Both the position numbers and the translations under genes were made by a program. From positions 1 to 40,283 of the forward strand of contig CASFRF010000037.1 in NCBI GenBank assembly GCA_949297015.1: a stretch of 40,283 bases of DNA, read 5' to 3'. Below are positions 15,800 through 24,101 of this stretch, in pieces. The notes below the pieces were generated by a model that worked only from the letters and a program-made list of their open reading frames with translations, was not told where the DNA came from and made no database searches. Every line of letters begins with the position of its first letter. The stretch's first letter is position 1. The DNA is from an uncultured bacterium (GTDB taxonomy: Bacteria > Verrucomicrobiota > Lentisphaeria > Victivallales > Victivallaceae).

Positions 15800-16555
15800 T
15801 TACGACTCTTCCACTTCCAATTGTTCCACACCGATCACGTTGACGTACCGGACCCGCAACGTCTTCCCGCTGCTGCTCTGCACACAGACCATCCACTCCT
15901 CCTGCATCGCCCGGATCAGATCGACGTCCATGGTGCCGCCGTCCTTCAAATACAGCCGGTAGGGGCCGATCCGGCAGCCCTCCGCATCCAGCGGCTGGGC
16001 GTACAACGCATCCTTGATCTGCTGCCAGACCGGGACCTCGCCGTCGGCGGCCGCGGCGGCCGTCTCCTCCGGCTCCTCGGCCTCGGGCTCCGGCGCGGCC
16101 TCCGCCACCGGCTCGAGCAGCTCCGCGGGCACCTCCTTGCCGGCGGCGATGTAGCGCTCGGCGGAGCGGGCCCGGCGGGCCGCCTCGCGCTCGCGCCGGA
16201 TCTCTTCAAAACGGTTGGTGGCCTCGACCTTCTGAGCGTCGAGCCGGGCCTCGGCCTGTTCGACGTCGGCCGAAGCCACGTCGAGCTTGATCACCCGCAG
16301 CGTCTTGACCAGCCGGAACGGGTAAAAATAGGGCATCACCAGCCCCAGCAGAAAGTGCTTGCGCACCGGGTGCCCGAAGATCTCCGCAATCGTGGCCGAC
16401 AGGAACGCGCTGCCGAACCAGGCGCCGAAAAACAGCACAATCCCGATCAACGCCCAGACCGAAGGCAATTCGTGGCTGGACAACACATAGTAGATCACGC
16501 TCGACAAATAGGTCAGCGCCAGATAGATCCATTCCAGAATCCGCGTCAGAATCAT
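15800..16555 (-). CDS. Two-helix membrane protein with coiled coil; unrecognised family
   Basis: First gene of the ileS operon; 251 residues, function unknown. Two hydrophobic segments (about 6-26 and 32-60) are followed by a basic amphipathic patch, a charged coiled-coil stretch (about 95-145, rich in E, R and A), an alanine/glutamate/proline-rich flexible linker (about 150-175) and a C-terminal beta-rich domain of about 75 residues with WQQIKDALYAQPL and LRVRYVNVIGVEQL. The soluble part is most likely cytoplasmic. GGAGAGG stands seven bases before the ATG, and the strong promoter at 16601-16629 reads into it. It may be a membrane scaffold, but nothing in the sequence fixes a role. Confidence 0.7.
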   Translation of the reverse strand: MILTRILEWIYLALTYLSSVIYYVLSSHELPSVWALIGIVLFFGAWFGSAFLSATIAEIFGHPVRKHFLLGLVMPYFYPFRLVKTLRVIKLDVASADVEQAEARLDAQKVEATNRFEEIRREREAARRARSAERYIAAGKEVPAELLEPVAEAAPEPEAEEPEETAAAAADGEVPVWQQIKDALYAQPLDAEGCRIGPYRLYLKDGGTMDVDLIRAMQEEWMVCVQSSSGKTLRVRYVNVIGVEQLEVEES

Positions 16556-16600
16556 AATCCCGCCTCTCCTTAACGAATCAAATAAAACTTAAACCTGATT

Positions 16601-16629
16601 AATATACTGTTCTTCCGCCCAAATATCAA
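16601..16629 (-). promoter_or_regulatory. Strong sigma-70-type promoter of the ileS-apbE-mutase operon
   Basis: Reading the minus strand: TTGATA (16629-16624), a 17-base spacer, then TATATT (16606-16601). Each box has five of six consensus bases. Transcription would start near 16594, about 39 bases before the first gene. It begins only 7 bases after the stop of the sensor gene, so the two operons are separated here. Confidence 0.72.
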
Positions 16630-16636
16630 GTCCCGG

Positions 16637-18490
16637 TCAGGATTCGAGCGCCCGCCGGGCCAGCTCAAGCTGCAACCGCCGCCGCTGTTCCGCCGGCTCC
16701 GCCCAGTCCAGCAGCGTGATCACCAGCCCCTCCGCCCGGGGGGCGGAACGGAGCCGCCGCCCCGCCAGCTTCAGCCGGACTGGACGGGCTCCCCCCTCCG
16801 CAGTCCGGGCCAGAAACTCGCCGGGATACGCATTCACCCCCTCCGGCACCAGCGCCGGATCCGGCAGGGTGAACACCTCCCCGGTCAACCGGTGTTCGAG
16901 CTGAAAAATCTCATCCCAATGCCGCCCCGTGACCGCCGCGCCGGTTCCAACCCGGCTCAACGCCAGCGCCGCGCGGTTGCACCAGTCGATCTTGCCCTGA
17001 CGCCCGATCAAAATCACCGCGCAGCCCAGACTCTCCAGCAGCGTCCGGAACCGGCGCAGCTGGCGCAGCCCCGCCGAGCCGTCCCCCCGGGGCGTGACCT
17101 CCTGCAGCAGCCACAGCAATTCGCCGGGATCGCCCGCCCCGTCCGGCGCCCGGACCCGGAACAGCTCCCCGCGCCAGCACAGCTCCCCCGACTCCAGTTC
17201 CAAGAGTCCCGCCTCTCCGGTCCGCAGCGTCCGGGCCACGCGGTCGGCCGCCAGCTCCAGCCCCGGCAGAAAACAGGTGTGCAGAAAATTTCCGTCCGCC
17301 AGGCCATGCACAAAACACAGCACGCCGTCCGGCCGGAACCGGATGAACGCCACCGGCAATTCCTCGTAGCGGGCCAGCCGTTCGGTCAACTCCCGGGTCC
17401 GCAACGCCGCCCGGCGCCGGACTCGCCGCCGGCTGCCCCACAGCACCGCGGCCGCCACCACCGCGCCCAGTGCCCAGGGCCAATAGCGCAACCCGGAACG
17501 CCAGGGCCGGGACGGAGCATTCAGCAGCTCCACGCCCTCCGGAATCCGTTCCGGAGGTACGCCCCAGCGCTGCAGCGCCGTCCAGTCGAGCCGGATCTTC
17601 GGCGACGGCGTTTGCACCGGCAGCTCCGCCCCCCGCACTCCCGTCAGCAGTTGCCCGACCAGCCGCCCGGCGGCCCGACCGCTTTCGCGCAGTTCCGCCC
17701 CGCAGCTGCCGACCACGCCCCAACCCAATGCCGCATCGTCAAATGACAGGATCGGCCCCCCGGCCACCTGCTCCAACCCGGTTCCAGCCGACTGGACCAG
17801 CACCGGCGAGGCGGTCGCCGGTTCACTCCAGCTGTTGTACAAAATCAAGCTGTCGGGCGGCGCATTCCGCACCTGTTCCAGCATCGTTCCGGTATCACAG
17901 GTCCCGGCGTTGAGAGAAATCAATTCCGGGAAGCGCAACTCCCGGCGCAACTCCGCCACCCGGCGGTCGGTCGCCCGGCCGCGGGGCGAAGCGGATGAGA
18001 TCACCAGCACCCGGCGCGTCGCCGGGAACAGCCGCAAGCCGAGTCGCAACACCGCACTCAGCTCATTCTCCTCGAGCACCCCGGTCACGTTATGGAACAA
18101 CGTCTGCGGAAAATTTCCCGAACTGACGTAACCGCAGAAGACCACCTGCAACTCCGCCGGCAGTTGCTCCTGATGTTCCAACACGAAATCGAGCGCCTGG
18201 TTGTCGGTGGTGACCACCAGCTTCCGATCGGCTCCGGTCAGCAGCCGGTTCAGCTGCTGCAACACCGCACCGCCATTCACCGCCGGGTTCGGCTCCAGCT
18301 GGAAACGCATCACCGCGAGCTCCGGAGTCGGAGTCAGACGCTGGAGCTCCTCCTCCACTCCGGCCCGGATCGCCAGGGCCCGGCGCGACGGCACGGTGGC
18401 GGTGGAGAGCAGAACCACCCGATCGACGCCGCCGAGCGTCAGCCCGACCCAACCGAGCAGCAGCGTGAGCAACCCTCGGGCCCGCATCAT
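16637..18490 (-). CDS. Membrane sensor: substrate-binding domain, one membrane helix, PAS-like domains, no output domain
   Basis: Predicted receptor, 617 residues. A signal or anchor segment (1-20) leads into a periplasmic ABC-type substrate-binding domain (about 22-325; the LVVTTDNQALDFVL and TGVLEENEL blocks resemble the ABC_sub_bind family). A membrane helix follows (about 337-352), then a basic stop-transfer segment and two PAS-like regions (about 373-465 and 480-600, the second with CAVILIGRQGKIDWCNRAAL). Relatives of this layout normally continue into a histidine kinase or GGDEF domain; here the stop comes right after the PAS region, and the 81 bases downstream hold only a promoter. It lies 6 bases after fumarase beta, so it belongs to that operon. 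Confidence 0.7.
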   Translation of the reverse strand: MMRARGLLTLLLGWVGLTLGGVDRVVLLSTATVPSRRALAIRAGVEEELQRLTPTPELAVMRFQLEPNPAVNGGAVLQQLNRLLTGADRKLVVTTDNQALDFVLEHQEQLPAELQVVFCGYVSSGNFPQTLFHNVTGVLEENELSAVLRLGLRLFPATRRVLVISSASPRGRATDRRVAELRRELRFPELISLNAGTCDTGTMLEQVRNAPPDSLILYNSWSEPATASPVLVQSAGTGLEQVAGGPILSFDDAALGWGVVGSCGAELRESGRAAGRLVGQLLTGVRGAELPVQTPSPKIRLDWTALQRWGVPPERIPEGVELLNAPSRPWRSGLRYWPWALGAVVAAAVLWGSRRRVRRRAALRTRELTERLARYEELPVAFIRFRPDGVLCFVHGLADGNFLHTCFLPGLELAADRVARTLRTGEAGLLELESGELCWRGELFRVRAPDGAGDPGELLWLLQEVTPRGDGSAGLRQLRRFRTLLESLGCAVILIGRQGKIDWCNRAALALSRVGTGAAVTGRHWDEIFQLEHRLTGEVFTLPDPALVPEGVNAYPGEFLARTAEGGARPVRLKLAGRRLRSAPRAEGLVITLLDWAEPAEQRRRLQLELARRALES

Positions 18491-18496
18491 ACCGCC

Positions 18497-19033
18497 TCAG
18501 CGCCCGTAGAGCGTGTTGCCCGCGGCGTCGATCGCCACCACCAGCGGGAAATCGACCACCTCCAACCGGTAGATCGCCTCCGGCCCCAGCTCGGGATAGG
18601 CCACCAGCTCGCACTTGCGCACGCACCGGGCGATCAACGCCCCCGCGCCGCCGGTCGCCGCAAAGTAGACGCAGCCGTAACGCTTCATCGCCTCGACCAC
18701 CGCCGGACCTCGCTCCCCCTTGCCGATCATCGCCCGCAGTCCGCACTCGGCGATCAGCCGCGGCGAATAGGCGTCCATCCGGCCGCTGGTGGTGGGTCCG
18801 GCGCTGCCGATCACCTCTCCGGGCCGAGCCGGACATGGTCCCACAAAGTAGATGGCCTGCCCCTCCAGCCGCACCGGCAGCGGGGTCCCCGTTTCCAGCG
18901 CCGCCACCAACCGCTTGTGCGCCGCGTCACGCCCGGTCCAGATCACGCCCGACAACAGCACTCGATCCCCCGCCTGCAACGCCCGCACCGCCGCCTCGGT
19001 GAACGGCGTCGTCAACTTCCGCGCCGCCGTCAT
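18497..19033 (-). CDS. Class I (Fe-S) fumarase/tartrate dehydratase, beta subunit
   Basis: Small subunit of the two-part Fe-S hydro-lyase family that hydrates fumarate to malate (or dehydrates tartrate). The 178-residue protein has the C-terminal-domain hallmark GPTTSGRMD (residues 79-87), plus MIGKGERG and AATGGAGAL. The ATG at 19033 overlaps the alpha-subunit stop (ATGA). A longer frame to 19066 exists but lies inside alpha and lacks support. Acts with alpha as one cytoplasmic enzyme. The next gene, the sensor, starts 6 bases later. Confidence 0.88.
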   Translation of the reverse strand: MTAARKLTTPFTEAAVRALQAGDRVLLSGVIWTGRDAAHKRLVAALETGTPLPVRLEGQAIYFVGPCPARPGEVIGSAGPTTSGRMDAYSPRLIAECGLRAMIGKGERGPAVVEAMKRYGCVYFAATGGAGALIARCVRKCELVAYPELGPEAIYRLEVVDFPLVVAIDAAGNTLYGR

Positions 19034-19920
19034 AAGCTGAACCCCGCGTGCCGCGCCGCATGGCAATTGAGGTTGACCGCCACCGGCAGCGAGGCGATGT
19101 GGCAGGGATAGGGCTCGATATGCACCGCCAGACTGGTCACCGCCCCGCCCAGCCCCTGCGGGCCCACGCCGGTGGCGTTGATCCGATCCAGAATTTCGCG
19201 CTCCAGCGCCGCGTAGTCGGGGTCGGGATTCGGCTCGCCGAGCGGTCGCAACAGCGCCTTCTTGGCCAGGAAGGCGGCCTTCTCCATGGTTCCGCCCACC
19301 CCCACGCCGACCACGGTCGGCGGGCAGGGATTGCCCCCGGCATTGCGGACGGTCTCCACCACAAAGTCGGCCACCCCGGCCCGCCCCTGGGCGGGCTTGA
19401 GCATCCGCAGCGCGCTCATGTTCTCGGAACCGCCGCCCTTGGGCGCGAGAATCACCGTCAGCCCGTCCCCCGGCACCAGCGTCAGATGGATGATCGGCGG
19501 CGTATTGTCCCCGGTGTTCTCGCGCCGGAAAATCGGATCCCGGACGATCGATTTGCGCAAATACCCATCGTTATAGCCCTTGGCGGTCCCGGCGGCGATC
19601 GCCTCGTAGATCGAGCCGCCGTCGATGGCCAGCAGTTCCCCCATCTCCACGAAAAACACCGCAAAGCCGGTGTCCTGACACAGCGGCCGCTGCTCAGCGG
19701 CGGCGATCCGGGCGTTCTCCAGGTACTGACTGAAAAAATCCCGCGCCAGTTCACCGGTCTCGTGTTCCAACCCCGCCTTCAGCGCGGCCAGCACGTCCTC
19801 CGGCAACCGGCAGGAGGCCTCCAGACAGCAGAGCGCCACGCGGTCCACCACCGTCTGGAACGGCAGTCGCCGCAACCGCTCCGCGGGCGGCCGCCGATCG
19901 ATTTGAATGTTCATTCCCAT
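19030..19920 (-). CDS. Class I (Fe-S) fumarase/tartrate dehydratase, alpha subunit
   Basis: Catalytic subunit carrying a 4Fe-4S cluster; probable reaction fumarate to malate in a reductive or oxidative TCA branch. The 296-residue protein has the three expected cluster cysteines: Cys81 (PLCQDTG), Cys199 (GNPCPPTVVGVGVGG) and Cys286 (NLNCHAARHA), and the active-site block KGGGSENMS (161-169). These are shared by FumA/B and TtdA, so sequence alone does not separate fumarase from tartrate dehydratase. Fumarase is favoured because nothing for tartrate is nearby. The gene lies 14 bases after the Na/Pi transporter gene in the same operon. The ATG at 19914 is an alternative start. Confidence 0.9.
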   Translation of the reverse strand: MGMNIQIDRRPPAERLRRLPFQTVVDRVALCCLEASCRLPEDVLAALKAGLEHETGELARDFFSQYLENARIAAAEQRPLCQDTGFAVFFVEMGELLAIDGGSIYEAIAAGTAKGYNDGYLRKSIVRDPIFRRENTGDNTPPIIHLTLVPGDGLTVILAPKGGGSENMSALRMLKPAQGRAGVADFVVETVRNAGGNPCPPTVVGVGVGGTMEKAAFLAKKALLRPLGEPNPDPDYAALEREILDRINATGVGPQGLGGAVTSLAVHIEPYPCHIASLPVAVNLNCHAARHAGFSL

Positions 19921-19934
19921 TTGGCTGTTTCCGT

Positions 19935-22400
19935 TTATGATTGCAGTTTGATGTAGTGCTTCTGAATCTCCGGCGTACGTTCGGCGATATTGGAGAGACT
20001 GTCGCCGATCTTCTCCAGTTCGCCGAGCATCTCGATGAAGATCACGCCCACCGGCAGCGAACAGTTGCCCTTCCGCAGCCGCTCGATGTGATCGCTCTCG
20101 TAGCGGGCGGCGAGCTTGTTGATCTTACGCTCGCTTTTGAGGGCAAACGCCACCTTCTCCGCCTCGGTGCTGCCCAGCGCCGCCAGCACATGGGCGAACT
20201 GCCGGTCGAGCACCCCCCAGAGTTTCTCCAGATCGTGCCGGCCCTGGTCGGAGAGCGGTTTGCCGGTCTCCTTGAGCCGCTCGGTCAGCTTCAGGATATT
20301 CTCGGCATGGTCGGCGATCCGCTCGGCGTCGTTGGTGCAGTGCATCAGCAGCGGAATCAGTTCCGATTGCGGATGGGTCAGCGGCCGCCGGGTGATCCGG
20401 ACCAGATAATCGGTGACCTCCGACTGCATGGCGTCGATCTCCCGCTCCGCCTGCGCGAGCTCCTCAAACGCCTCTGGATCGGTATTCCCGGCGAGAAAAT
20501 GACCGTTCACCGCCCGATCCAGCATCTTCCAGCCGCCCTGCACCATGCTCCGGATCGCCGCCACCGTCTGCTCCAGCGCCACCGAGGGCGTGGCCAGCAA
20601 ATGCGGCTCCAGCAGGTGGATGCGGGTTTCCCTGCGGCTGCGGATCGGCAGCAATGCGTTACAGAGCCGGGCGAACTGTGGAATGAAGGGCAACAGCAGC
20701 ACCACCGCCAGCACGTTGAACAGGGTGTGAGCCATGGCGATGTGACGCTCCAGATTCTGCGGATGCGCGGCGAAGGCGTTGCCCGGTGTCAGCAGATTCA
20801 CCAGATAGAGAAACACCGGCGTGCGGCTCTCGCCGTACGGCACATAGAACAACACCACCATCACCAGCGTACCGAAAAGGTTGAACAACGTGTGGGCCAG
20901 CGCCGCCTGTTTGGCCACCCGGTTGGCCGCCAGCGAGGCCAGGAAAGCGGTGATCGTAGTACCGATATTGGTCCCGAGCAGCAGCGGCACCGAGGTGTAG
21001 AAGTTGATCAATCCGCTGCCCGCCAGCGCCAGCACAATACCCATGGCGGCGGAGCTCGACTGCACCACCACGGTCATGAAAATGCCGATGCCGATCGCTC
21101 CCAGCACCGGTCCCAGCGGCATCCAGCCTCCCGGCGGCGGCTGGCAGTCGAAACTGCCGAAGAACCGGATGAAGTCCGGGAAGGAGCCGAGGGTTTTGAG
21201 TTCTCCGGCCATCAGATTCAACCCGAAGAAGAGGACGCCGAATCCGAGCACGGTCTCGCCCCAGCCCCGGAGCATCCGGCGCCGGGCGAGGACGGTGGTC
21301 AGAAAGCCGAACGTGATCGCCGGCAGCGCCAGCCCGGTCAGATTGAACGAAATGATCTGCGCGGTGACCGTGGTCCCGATGTTGGCGCCGAAGATGATCC
21401 CGATCGCCTGCGAGAGGTTCAGCAGTCCGGCGTTGATGAAACCGATCACCATCACCGTGGTGGCGCTCGAGGACTGGATCACCGCGGTGACCACAGTTCC
21501 GGCCAGCACCGCCACCACGCCGTTGCGCGAGAAGAACTGCAGGATCTTCTTCATGCTCTCGCCCGCCGCCTTCTGCAAGCCGTCGCTCATCAGCTTCATG
21601 CCGAAGATGAACAGCGAAAGTCCGCCCAGCACGGAGACAATCACCGCCATCGCATCGAGTCCGTAGAACCGGACGCTCTTGCCGCGCATGTAGGTCCCGC
21701 TGACCGGGTCGGCCACCTCCACCGCGACCTGATACTCCCCGGTCTTGCTGCCCAGCCGGATCGGAGTGGAGGCTTCGCCCCGGGCATCGGTCCGGACCTC
21801 GGGCTTGAGGATCTCCAGCGTCGAACGGGCCCCTTCCGCAGTGGCTCCGGCGCGGAAGAACACCGGCACGCCCGCCGCCGGCCGCCCGTCCGGCCCCAGC
21901 AGTTTGACGGTGAGCGGCTCCGGCGTGAACCCGCCGGCCGCGGCCTGAACCTCGGCCCCGGTGATCTTCATCCCCACAATGAAACGCACCTCGAGCGACG
22001 GTTCCGGTTGATCGACCGGGGTCACCCGCAGATAGTGGTCGCCGATCCGGCTCCCGGCGCGGACCCGCGCATAGACACAGCCGCTGGCGTCGGTCCGGGT
22101 GAGCTCCGGCTCCACCTGCAGCTCGGACCCCGGAGCCGGTTCCAGGCGTACAGCCAGATTGGTGACCGGCGGCCGACGTCCGGGACCGCCGAGCAGCCCC
22201 GGACGCTTGGCGCCGGAAAACTCCACCCGCAACAACGCCGGGAACCGCTCCCCGGGCAGCGCGCACTGTTCGCCCCCCTCCAACACCACGGCCTTTTCGA
22301 CCTCGCGACTCGGTTCCGACTGACCGCAACCGCCGAGCCAGAGCAACGGCAGCAGCAGAACATACCGAATCATGCGGAGCAGTGGAGCGGAGACGCTCAT
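19935..22400 (-). CDS. Na/Pi-cotransporter (NptA/YjbB-type) fused to a lipoprotein Ig-like region and a PhoU-like tail
   Basis: Predicted Na+-coupled phosphate transporter, 821 residues. A lipoprotein signal ends in LGGC (cysteine 25). About 220 periplasmic residues then form two Ig-like repeats (PDGRPAAGVPVFFRA and TDARGEASTPIRL are typical of bacterial Ig-like domains). The transporter core (about 250-600) carries the duplicated signatures QSSSATT (309-315) and QSSSAAM (447-453), each with a G-NIGTT partner (GANIGTT, GTNIGTT). The C-terminal 200 residues are helical and PhoU-like. The ATG at 22400 has GGGAGG (22411-22416) upstream; the longer frame to 22460 is excluded because it begins upstream of the predicted transcript start. 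First gene of the operon with fumarase and the sensor. Confidence 0.87.
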   Translation of the reverse strand: MSVSAPLLRMIRYVLLLPLLWLGGCGQSEPSREVEKAVVLEGGEQCALPGERFPALLRVEFSGAKRPGLLGGPGRRPPVTNLAVRLEPAPGSELQVEPELTRTDASGCVYARVRAGSRIGDHYLRVTPVDQPEPSLEVRFIVGMKITGAEVQAAAGGFTPEPLTVKLLGPDGRPAAGVPVFFRAGATAEGARSTLEILKPEVRTDARGEASTPIRLGSKTGEYQVAVEVADPVSGTYMRGKSVRFYGLDAMAVIVSVLGGLSLFIFGMKLMSDGLQKAAGESMKKILQFFSRNGVVAVLAGTVVTAVIQSSSATTVMVIGFINAGLLNLSQAIGIIFGANIGTTVTAQIISFNLTGLALPAITFGFLTTVLARRRMLRGWGETVLGFGVLFFGLNLMAGELKTLGSFPDFIRFFGSFDCQPPPGGWMPLGPVLGAIGIGIFMTVVVQSSSAAMGIVLALAGSGLINFYTSVPLLLGTNIGTTITAFLASLAANRVAKQAALAHTLFNLFGTLVMVVLFYVPYGESRTPVFLYLVNLLTPGNAFAAHPQNLERHIAMAHTLFNVLAVVLLLPFIPQFARLCNALLPIRSRRETRIHLLEPHLLATPSVALEQTVAAIRSMVQGGWKMLDRAVNGHFLAGNTDPEAFEELAQAEREIDAMQSEVTDYLVRITRRPLTHPQSELIPLLMHCTNDAERIADHAENILKLTERLKETGKPLSDQGRHDLEKLWGVLDRQFAHVLAALGSTEAEKVAFALKSERKINKLAARYESDHIERLRKGNCSLPVGVIFIEMLGELEKIGDSLSNIAERTPEIQKHYIKLQS

Positions 22401-22450
22401 GGGCAAACGGCCTCCCGATGGTTGCTGAATGGTCATCGCAGTTGATTGAT

Positions 22451-22479
22451 AATATAACACGGCAACCGGGCTCCCGCAA
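22451..22479 (-). promoter_or_regulatory. Promoter candidate for the Na/Pi transporter-fumarase-sensor operon
   Basis: Minus strand: TTGCGG (22479-22474), a 17-base spacer, TATATT (22456-22451). Good -10, weaker -35. The transcript would start near 22444, giving a 44-base leader to the ATG at 22400. Divergent from the secretin promoter. Confidence 0.5.
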
Positions 22480-22501
22480 GCCGTGGCGGATGAATTTGCC
22501 G

Positions 22502-22556
22502 GGATTTCCGATTTTTTCAGGAATTTCCTTTTTTTTGCATTGTAATTTGGAAATCC
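22502..22556. promoter_or_regulatory. Cluster of three GGATTTCC-like elements
   Basis: GGATTTCC at 22502-22509, GGAATTTCC at 22520-22528 and the inverted copy GGAAATCC at 22549-22556, the last inside the spacer of the secretin promoter. They lie between two divergent operons and could be binding sites of one regulator. The stretch is also unusually T-rich. Confidence 0.35.
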
Positions 22557-22567
22557 GGGATTATAGT
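22540..22567 (+). promoter_or_regulatory. Promoter candidate for the secretin-exporter operon
   Basis: TTGTAA (22540-22545), a 16-base spacer, TATAGT (22562-22567). It predicts a transcript start near 22574 and a leader of about 94 bases. This rules out the in-frame ATG at 22566 as the secretin start. Confidence 0.5.
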
Positions 22568-22667
22568 GGGCGTAAATGTGTATTCCCCCTTAGGAGAGAT
22601 CATCCCGGGCTACCGGTATACACCAGCAACACCAAATCATGTAAGCAAGTACGGAGTTTTGAAACAG

Positions 22668-24101
22668 ATGATGGAGCGAATCTGGATTCCCCGACTCGGC
22701 GCCTTGGGCGCAGGTTTTTTGCTTGTCACCGGAATCGGCGCAGCCGAACCGACGGTGTTCACCCCTCCGCCGCGGGAAATCCGGATCAAAACCCCGGAGG
22801 ATATCGAACAGGGCAAGGAGAACGTCAAGGCCGTGGCACAACAGCTGGAGGAACTGTTCCGGGAAATCCCGGCGCCGAAAACGGTGAAGACCGAACTGAT
22901 TCCGCCCTACTACAAGATCATTAAGATGCCCCCTTCCCGCAACGCGGAAACCGCAGGCGAGCGGGCGACGCTGATCTATCAGTGCCGCTACAATACCGCG
23001 GAGAAACTGCTGAACGCGGTGGACGCCATGGTCATCAACGGCATGTCCGAGGAGGCCGAAGAGCGCAACATGCTGATTGTGACCGACTCCGCCGCCAATG
23101 TCGAGGCGATCAAGGACGCTTTGATCGCCATGGACGTGCCTTCGCCGCAGGTGCTGATCGAAGCCCGGGTGGTGGAGGTGCTGGTCGGCGACGGCATGGA
23201 GCGCAATCTCTCGGCGACCTTCAACCATGTCAGCACGGGAATTGACGCCGAAGGCAACGACACTCCGGTCAACTCCAGCGCCGGGTTCAACACCTCGGTG
23301 CTGGGGCAGTCCACCCAGGATATTGGCGGCACCATGAACTGGACCTTCGGCTCCAAGGACAACAACGTCAAGGTCAGTTTCCAGTGGCTGCTCAACGCCA
23401 GCGATGCGCGGATCCTCTCCGCCCCCAACCTGTTTCTGACCTGCAACGAGCTGGCGCAGATCTCCACCGGTCAGGACACCCCGATTCAGGAGTTGTCCAA
23501 CAACGGCAGCAACACGACCACCAGCACGACCTTCAAACGGGTCGGCGTCACGCTGAAGGTCACGCCGCAGATGATCAACCGGGATTCGGCGGTGCTCAAG
23601 ATCGAGCCGGAAGTCTCCAACATCCAGAGTTATCAGCGGATCGTTCAGGCCGGCGGCTACTACGACGTGCCGGTGATCTCCATCCGGAACATGTCCACCA
23701 TTCTGAAGATCGCCGACGGCCAGGTGGTGGCCATGGGCGGACTCTACAGCAATACCGAGTCGATGACGCAGGAGCGGATCCCGTTCCTCAGCGACCTGCC
23801 CTACCTGGGCGAGCTGTTCACCTCCAAGAGCTACACCAAGGAGATCACCCAGCTGATCTTCTTCTTGCGGGTCCGGATCCTGCAGCCGGACGAGGTGCCC
23901 GAAGGCCTGATGTTCGACCCGAATCTGGTCATCGAAGAGTCCGACCAGCTCGGCGAGATCATCCGCAACTCCTCGGCCCTGCCGAAACTCCCCGAGACCA
24001 CGCTCGAACAGGTGGAACAGGAGTTCATCCGGGAACCGCAGGAGCGCGAAGGCCGTAATACGCTCCCGTTGACGCCGGCCCCGGAGGACGCTGAAAAATG
24101 A
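22668..24101 (+). CDS. Secretin-family outer-membrane channel protein
   Basis: Forms a multimeric gated pore in the outer membrane. The 477-residue protein has a signal peptide (1-26, ending GIGAA), a 70-residue linker, one ring-type N domain (about 100-156, with NMLIVTDSAANVEAIKDAL) and the secretin beta-domain (about 158-405), containing ARILSAPNLF and the hallmark IPFLSDLPYLGELF (371-384). The tail of 70 residues is acidic and proline-rich, possibly a pilotin-binding S-domain. It is shorter than GspD, with a single clear N domain. The ATG at 22668 has GGAG 11 bases upstream. Its stop overlaps the adaptor start (ATGA); no type II, III or IV pilus partner genes are nearby. Confidence 0.88.
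   Translation: MMERIWIPRLGALGAGFLLVTGIGAAEPTVFTPPPREIRIKTPEDIEQGKENVKAVAQQLEELFREIPAPKTVKTELIPPYYKIIKMPPSRNAETAGERATLIYQCRYNTAEKLLNAVDAMVINGMSEEAEERNMLIVTDSAANVEAIKDALIAMDVPSPQVLIEARVVEVLVGDGMERNLSATFNHVSTGIDAEGNDTPVNSSAGFNTSVLGQSTQDIGGTMNWTFGSKDNNVKVSFQWLLNASDARILSAPNLFLTCNELAQISTGQDTPIQELSNNGSNTTTSTTFKRVGVTLKVTPQMINRDSAVLKIEPEVSNIQSYQRIVQAGGYYDVPVISIRNMSTILKIADGQVVAMGGLYSNTESMTQERIPFLSDLPYLGELFTSKSYTKEITQLIFFLRVRILQPDEVPEGLMFDPNLVIEESDQLGEIIRNSSALPKLPETTLEQVEQEFIREPQEREGRNTLPLTPAPEDAEK

Noticed and set aside
13151..16573. An open frame of about 1140 codons on the + strand
   Set aside because: Entirely antisense to ileS and the membrane-protein gene; composition and absence of any family motif mark it as a shadow of high-GC codon bias.
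22668..24101. Secretin as part of a type II secretion or type IV pilus system
   Set aside because: No secretion ATPase, pseudopilin, or inner-membrane platform gene is present; all coupled neighbours are ABC exporter parts.
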